Shown in pieces: positions 58,220 through 64,000 of a DNA stretch of 64,000 nucleotides. The notes beneath the pieces were generated by a model. It saw nothing but the letters and a program-made list of their open reading frames with translations, was not told where the DNA came from and did no database searches. The first letter of the stretch is position 1. The number at the start of each line of letters is the position of its first letter. The stretch is from contig CM057059.1 in the NCBI GenBank assembly GCA_029945375.1, positions 248,001 through 312,000 on the forward strand. Direction: 5' to 3'. The DNA is from Agaricus subrufescens. Lineage: Eukaryota; Basidiomycota; Agaricomycetes; Agaricales; Agaricaceae. The translations under genes and the position numbers were made by a program.

Positions 58220-59876
58220 ATGCCTTTCGAATCCAGCAGGAACAGATTGACAGATCTCTTCCCTGTACCGAAACCTTTTCGGTCAAGCGATCTGCTAGGT
58301 TCGACACCCACTCCTGGAGCTTCGCCAGCAAGTACTGCGGCGTTGCGCGAGGCCTTGGAGGACGACCACAAACGCTTCCATTGCTTCTTCAATAACTCTG
58401 GCTTCCATAAGTGAGAATCTTTGTATAATTGCACCGTCTATTACTAATGATCTGTACGAAGTCATGCTGCCCACAGCGTCCTTGCGTTGTGGCACCTCGG
58501 CGCAGATGCTGAAACCATCAAGGCTGCATATGCGGCGTCCAGCAGCTATCAGCGTCCCACATTTGCCTCTCCAGGACATATTAATAAAGTCAATTGGACT
58601 GAACATCTTGGTGATGAAAAGTGAGCTCCAAGTTTCCCGTATTTCCCACATCTTATTGATGTCGCTATAGATACTACGCTGCTTACCTCGCATTCTTCAC
58701 CAGCGAGTTTCATGCCAAGGGTCCCAGTGCTGTACTCGAAGAATATGTCTTCTCTGTTTCGGCGAACTATCCGAACAGCGACAAGAAAGTGCAGATGCTC
58801 AACCGTTTCCTGGATGGCGTTATTCACCCCTTGATTCACTGTGGCTACGGATATGAATTGGAAATTCCCGGAATGGTTGTAGAAGGTAAATAACTCACAC
58901 TGCTAAGCGATTTGCATCTGACCAATTTTTAGGCCTAGCACAGGCAGCTGTGCACCCCGGGGAATCGGATACTATAATACCCCCCAGTGCGTGGAAGAAG
59001 TCTGGGAGCGGCAACAGCAGTTCTACCCCCAGCCTGTTACATGTATTCTCCCGTATTCTCGCTGATCCTGAGATCCCCCCTCCAAAGGCCACCAATGAGG
59101 CAGATATGTACCCCGACGCTATGCAAAAATATAGCTCACATATCCTCAAACACGTGAATGCATGGTCTTTTGATGCTTCCAGCAAAGAAGAGCTGCGAAA
59201 GGCACTTGAAGAGATCGCTTGGGTTGTAACGATCATGTATGGTGTCTGCGGCTCCACCGGTAACAACGTAAATGCGTTCAATGCCGATTTCTTCAGGTAA
59301 GTTTTCACAGACTCAATTTGAGATAACCAGCTGATGTATTGTTGTAGTATGCACTTTGTAACATCTTCTCTGTTCTTGCCTTGCCTTGCTGATAACCTCC
59401 AGCCTGCTTCTCAAGAGCTACTTATCAGGAGCTACATGGCTGTCGTGTTTGGATGGTTTATAGCGCGCGGAAAACCTATCCCCGATATCAAGGCCTTCTT
59501 TTCTGATGCTAAAACCGAAAAATCTCTGATCACCACTGTACCCACGCACAAGGGACCCTCATACACACTCCCTGAGAGTTCTAAAGCTTCGCCAAACCCT
59601 TGGACTGGAATCATCCACTTGGGTATCGTACACCCAGATGAACATGTTCACAAGCTTCAACGTACGCTCATGCATTACGCACAGTCATATGGCACACGCG
59701 AAGCAGGATCTTTCGTAGGCACCGGGTTGAAAGATGCTGACAAGCTTGATGGGACGTTGTTCGTTCGCGCAGCGAACTTATCTGCCTTGCGATTTGACAA
59801 GCCCCCCGAGATACTGAAGCTAGCTGGCCTAGAATTCCGATTCTATTTCGACAGACAGGGATTCTATGAGAAGTAG
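58220..59876 (+). CDS. questin-oxidase-like protein (AflY/DUF4243 family), copy 2
   Basis: Start MPFESSRNRLTDLFPVPKPF at 58220. Exon blocks are AALREALEDDHKRFHCFFN, HAAHSVLALWHLGADAE, FLDGVIHPLIHCGYGYELEIPGM, LEEIAWVVTIMYGV, LIRSYMAVVFGWFIARGKP and NPWTGIIHLGIVHPDEHV, then KDADKLDGTLFVRAAN, ending FYEK at 59876. It is very similar to copy 1 at 24.9-26.6 kb (same PVPKPF and DEHVHKLQR blocks), closer than to its neighbour copy 3. No frame break was noticed. Members oxidise anthraquinone-like substrates in ascomycete pathways; the substrate here is unknown. Confidence 0.83.
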
Positions 59877-60829
59877 GCCATGACGAGTAGACAGTGCCTC
59901 TTCATGATCTTTTTTATTCAATTTGCTTGATCCTGTGATTTGTATCTCCCATTTGCTTGTATATATGAGAATAAATCTACGCTTCTGTGATTAAACTTGC
60001 TGGCTATCCTAGTCGTTCAAACAATTGTTACACCAAAAGGGACTTAATGGAATGTCTTCCGATATTCTGCCACCGATTAGTATATGTGCTATAAGCTCCG
60101 ATTCGTGCTTACACAAATGCGCTAATAATATGACACAAGGCTTGATGAGTTAGAGAGGCTCTCCAACAGATGTATTCAACACATGCGATAAAAATAGAAT
60201 GTGGTCGCAGTCAGGCCGCAGTCAGGTTGCAGTCGGTAAGGGACTTGGGCGCAACTTAGGTACCTTCGAAATCTCAGGTTCGGAATCAATGGCCCTGAGT
60301 GAGTCATAAACATCACGAGCTATCGCCGGAAAAACGGCTGTCATTATTCAAACCATCATCATGAGTAGGCACTCCAAAATGCCACTGGAGCTCAAACATT
60401 TTGTATTGATTGGTACACACATCTTGCACAATTCTTTATCGGAGACTATACCTTCAACCCGGCCCAAATTCCAATTCAATCTCGGACCTATGCGCAAATA
60501 GGGGCCAGAGGGCCCTTACGGGACAATCCTTCCTCCGGTAAAAGTAATAAACCCAGATATCTACTGTATCACACGGATCTCTATTGAGTCAGTCAAATCA
60601 CGCCCTGAGAACTTTGCTGCGCATATGTAGGTACAAGGCATCAGATCGTGCATATATTTTCCTTGTGTCTCACAAATCATCATCTGACATGTGGGGCTCG
60701 ATTCGTATATATCGTACGAAGTTCTCCTTGGGTGAAGCACGGTGCCAAAAGCCACAGCTTCGCTTGCGCCATCATCATCACTGTCACCCTCCTTCTCTCC
60801 GACACGTAACTCATTCTTCTCGCCGAAAT
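59877..60829. other. intergenic between questin-oxidase copies 2 and 3
   Basis: Contains a short repeat near 60208-60238 (units of about 10-11 bp based on GCAGTCAGG). The promoter of copy 3 must lie in the last few hundred bases. No gene is recognised. Confidence 0.45.
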
Positions 60830-62546
60830 ATGTCATCACAAGCCAACGAGAACGAACTAAACGAACTCTTCCCCGATCCGAAACCTTTTAGGTCTTTGGA
60901 TCTACCTGATTCGTTGCCTTTGCCTGGAGCTACCGAAGAAAGTACAGCTGCTCTACGTGAGACATTGAAGGAAAACCATAAACGCTGGCATACTTTTTTC
61001 AACGAGCGCGGACTCCACAAGTTGAGTTTCAAATCTCCGAGTCTCCCGGCCTTTCGCATTCTTATTGCATTTATTAGTCATACCGCGCACGGTCTTCTGG
61101 CATTATGGTATCTCGGAGCAGATGCTGATGTTCTAAGAGCCGCGTATAAACAAGAAAGCTCGTATCAGCGCCCAACATTCGCGTCTCCCGGTCCAATCAA
61201 CAAAGAAAACTGGATTGACCATCTCGGTGATGCAAAGTTCGCGTTTCAGCTTGTTTCAAATTCTTCCTCATTGAGATATTCCTGTTGTTCAGATACTATG
61301 ACGCGTACCTCTCGTTCTTCTCGGCCGAACTGGCAGCTAAAGGACCCACCGCTATTCTTGAGGATTACGTATTCTCCGAAGCCGTCAATTATCCCGAAGG
61401 AGATGTGAAACCTGTTATGCTGGCCAGATTATTGGACGGCCTTATTCACCCTTTGATTCATGTTGGATATGGCTATGAATTTGGTGTTCCTGGAATGATC
61501 GTCGAAGGTTCGCATATTGAATCTTATCACTTACACTCCTTGTTCACTAGACAAAACAAAGGTCTCTCTCAGGCTGCTGTTCACGGCGCAAATTCCACTC
61601 CCATAATTCCCTCATCCCTATGGAAACAGTTTCCTACAGAAAAGACACCAACGTCCACATCCAACCTCCTAAACATACTCGCTCGAACTATAGCCGATAA
61701 GGAAATAGTTGCACCGACTGAAAGCGATCAAGCACTGTACAGTCAATCCGTCCAAACCTATTCTTCTCAAATTTTGAAACACGTCGATTCGTGGAGGATT
61801 GATATTTCGACCAAAGACGGTTTGAGAAAAGTGTTGGAAGAAATCGCCTGGTTTGTCTCGCTCATATATGCGGTTCCTGGGCACGCGAACAAGAATCACG
61901 AAGGGATATTCAGCGCCGACTTTTTCTAGTAAGTCGATAATGAGTTGAGTCCCCAACAAACTACTAACCATTTCTTTCCCTTCTTCATGACAGCATGCAC
62001 CTGGTTACTTCCTCTATGTTCCTACCACCCCTCCTCGCCCAACTCAAACCTAAATCTCAGGAACTCCTCCTCCGAACCTACATTAGCGCTTGCCTTGGCT
62101 GGTTCATCACCCGCGGTGAACCCCAACTCGCAATCTCCAGCTTCTTCTCCTCCCCCACCTCCCAAAAATCCCTCATCACCAGTACCTCCGGCAATCCCAA
62201 TTACGCCAACTCTCCCTCCAACCCCGACCTCCCTGTCCCATCCCAAAATTCTCCAAACCCGTGGACAGAAATCATCCACCTCACAATCCTCCACCCAGAC
62301 GACCACATCCCCAAATTACAGCGCACTCTCTTACGATACAGCCAACTCTACGGAACACGTAAAGCTGGCCATTTTGGTAAAACTGAGGGTATTGAGTTAC
62401 CAGACGCTGATAAGATTGATGGCACGCTTTTTGTCAGAGCGGCGAATCTTTCTGCTCTCAGGTTGAATAAAGGTCCGTTGCCTATGCTGATAGGCCGGGA
62501 GACGTTCCAGTCATACTGGGACCGAAAGGGATTTTATAAAGATTAG
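60830..62546 (+). CDS. questin-oxidase-like protein (AflY/DUF4243 family), copy 3
   Basis: Start MSSQANENELNELFPDPKPF at 60830. Blocks are AALRETLKENHKRWHTFFN, HTAHGLLALWYLGADAD, YYDAYLSFFSAELAAKG, LLDGLIHPLIHVGYGYEFGVPGM, LEEIAWFVSLIYAV, LLRTYISACLGWFITRGEP and NPWTEIIHLTILHPDDHI, then PDADKIDGTLFVRAAN, ending FYKD at 62546. The intron after LGDA uses an AA/GTTCGC donor, and the next exon restores YYDAY. It is more diverged than copies 1 and 2, with a longer Ser/Pro/Asn-rich insert (near 62150-62260). The conserved His pairs (HTAH, HPLIH) are kept, consistent with an active family member. The substrate is unknown. Confidence 0.83.
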
Positions 62547-62976
62547 AGACGAGGGAAGGTAGATTGAATTCAATGTAAAAAGTGTTTTTTTTTCCCTGTA
62601 TGTATGCTGTATGGCCGATTTCATGCCTTCAGCGCCTTACATGACCAACCTGATGATATTCCGAACCACTAGTAAGCAAACACTTTTAAACCAAAAAACC
62701 AAATACATCCAGATAATTTCATTCCATCCTTCCGCTATCGAAAAAGGAAAACTTGGTATTGTAAACATAATACAATGTTGAAGGATGAGAATCAGGGACG
62801 AGAAGAAGGTGGTGAGAAAAGAGAGATCAGAAAAAAAAACTTGGTTAGCGCGGAAGTGAAAAAGGAGGCGAGGGTTCACTAAAAAAAAAACGAAACATGA
62901 CAAATTGAAATGTAAAAAAAAAAAGAAAAGAAAAAGAAAAATGAAGTATCACCTCTATTCTAATCTCACAATCTCA
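62547..62976. other. intergenic, convergent 3' ends
   Basis: About 430 bp with several A-rich runs (e.g. near 62880-62940), likely 3' UTRs of both flanking genes. No other feature. Confidence 0.5.
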
Positions 62977-64000
62977 TCAAACAACCACATCCACAGGATC
63001 ATCGAATCCATCGACAACCACATTCCACCTCCATCTTCCCTCCAAAAATCCCTTGGCTGTATCCTCCAAAACGATTTCGTTCCTCTTTTGAACATAAACC
63101 GTCTTATCAGTCACTTTCTGACGCAGAATGGGAATGTTTTCAGGTTCGATTGGGCCTTCCAAAAGCTCGGAAAGATCTTCAACAGCCTTTTCCAGGTCCC
63201 TTTTTGTGGGAAGAAAAATTAAGCAACAGGGTTTAGTTTATGAATATGAAAATTTGTTTTTACCTTTGATTATCTTCGAATAAATCCTTCTCGTTACCTT
63301 TCGCTAGGTAATAAGCCATAGCGTATGTCCATTTCAATGTCATACGACATCTTTCCACTTCCTCAACAGCCTTTTTCATGAATTGAACCTATAGAAATGA
63401 CATTTTTTATCAAATCTGCGCAATTTGCCACACGCGCGTAAAAAATTACCTCAATCCAGGTGAGTGAAGATGTGATCTGCATGTCTTCCATCTTCTTCTC
63501 AGTCTTAACGTATAGATCTAAAGAGAGTTTTGCAGATTGTTCATGATTTGCCCAACGATTGTAGTACTAGAATATATATTTATCAGCATTTTCGGAAAAC
63601 GCGATGTGAAGAAGACAAAAACATACGTGTAGGTATCGTTCAAGGGAAGCGCGACTTCGACTTTGGGCATCGCGTGCGTCTACACCCGCCTTCTCATCAT
63701 ATCGATTGCAAGAATACCACGCCGTCCCGTGTTCACTCCAAGGCCCCATACAGACCCAACAGAATTCGTGTTTACACTTCTTACAAGTCATATGGCTGGA
63801 AAAATGATTAATAAAGAAATAATGTCAAAACGAGAAATTTGGCTTACTTGCATCCACCATTCTTTTCGATGGTACTCTGGCACTGACTGCATTCCTTGGT
63901 ATTGCTTTTGATCCAGTTCGCGGTCTCGCTATCATCTCGGCACTTTTTCAACCACATCTTTGCAACACTGCAAACGACTGGTCTATGGTCACTCTCTATA
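62977..64000 (-). CDS. Ariadne-type RBR E3 ubiquitin ligase, C-terminal part (5' end outside window)
   Basis: The partial gene runs off the right edge. Exons read [39 protein letters not shown], then [30 protein letters not shown], followed by helical Ariadne-domain blocks ([65 protein letters not shown]), with the stop at 62977. [21 protein letters not shown] is the RING2 (Rcat) domain with the catalytic Cys within GGCNHM, and SCNRY is the Ariadne-specific extension. These ligases work with neddylated cullin-RING ligases to prime substrates. The RING1 and IBR parts would lie beyond 64000. Identification as HHARI/ARI1-like is strong. Confidence 0.9.

Noticed and set aside
62022..62306. Gly/Glu-rich minus-strand frame opposite questin-oxidase copy 3
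   Set aside because: Antisense of the Ser/Pro-rich insert in a clear coding exon.

Overview
The window is nuclear DNA of a mushroom-forming fungus (Basidiomycota, Agaricomycetes). Genes are cut by many short introns (about 45-70 bp, GT..AG), sit densely on both strands, and belong to families typical of agarics: large P450 paralogue sets, ZZ/EF-hand proteins with a helical N-terminus, orphan multi-pass membrane proteins, and DUF6589 and RecQ-like mobile-element genes. Gene limits below come from reading frames, splice signals and family motifs by eye. Exon joins are exact where listed and approximate elsewhere.

Layout. 1-15.6 kb: P450 array A, with P450-1 (-), an Ohr/OsmC peroxidase gene (+), P450-2 (+), P450-3 (-), a P450-4 pseudogene (-) and P450-5 (+). 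16.3-24.4 kb: two housekeeping-type genes on the minus strand, a ZZ/EF-hand multidomain protein and an ARMC8/Vid28-like GID-complex subunit. 24.9-26.6 kb: questin-oxidase-like gene 1 (-). 27.2-32 kb: two tandem copies of a multi-pass membrane protein gene, the first broken by an insertion of about 0.9 kb, with a small MITE between them. 32.8-36.2 kb: core genes GET1 (-), ribosomal protein eL39 (-) and two tandem ER-type FKBP prolyl isomerases (+). 36.5-44.4 kb: P450 array B (P450-6 -, P450-7 +, P450-8 -). 44.5-57 kb: a mobile-element island. 58.2-62.5 kb: questin-oxidase-like genes 2 and 3 (+). 63-64 kb: the 3' end of an Ariadne-type RBR ubiquitin ligase (-).

The most striking feature is the island. 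A unit of about 6.2 kb, bounded by diverged inverted repeats, carries two convergent genes: a DUF6589 protein (candidate transposase) and a RecQ-like helicase with a zinc-rich, proline-rich tail. A second, decayed helicase copy lies head to head with it and is split by a 2.3-kb foldback element with arms of about 0.9 kb. I know of no named transposon family built from this gene pair, so it is the best candidate here for an undescribed system.

The P450s fall into two paralogous lineages plus one outlier. They were amplified by segmental duplication, with relics left behind. Together with three questin-oxidase-like genes they suggest an oxidative secondary-metabolism neighbourhood, but no backbone synthase (PKS, NRPS, terpene synthase) is visible.
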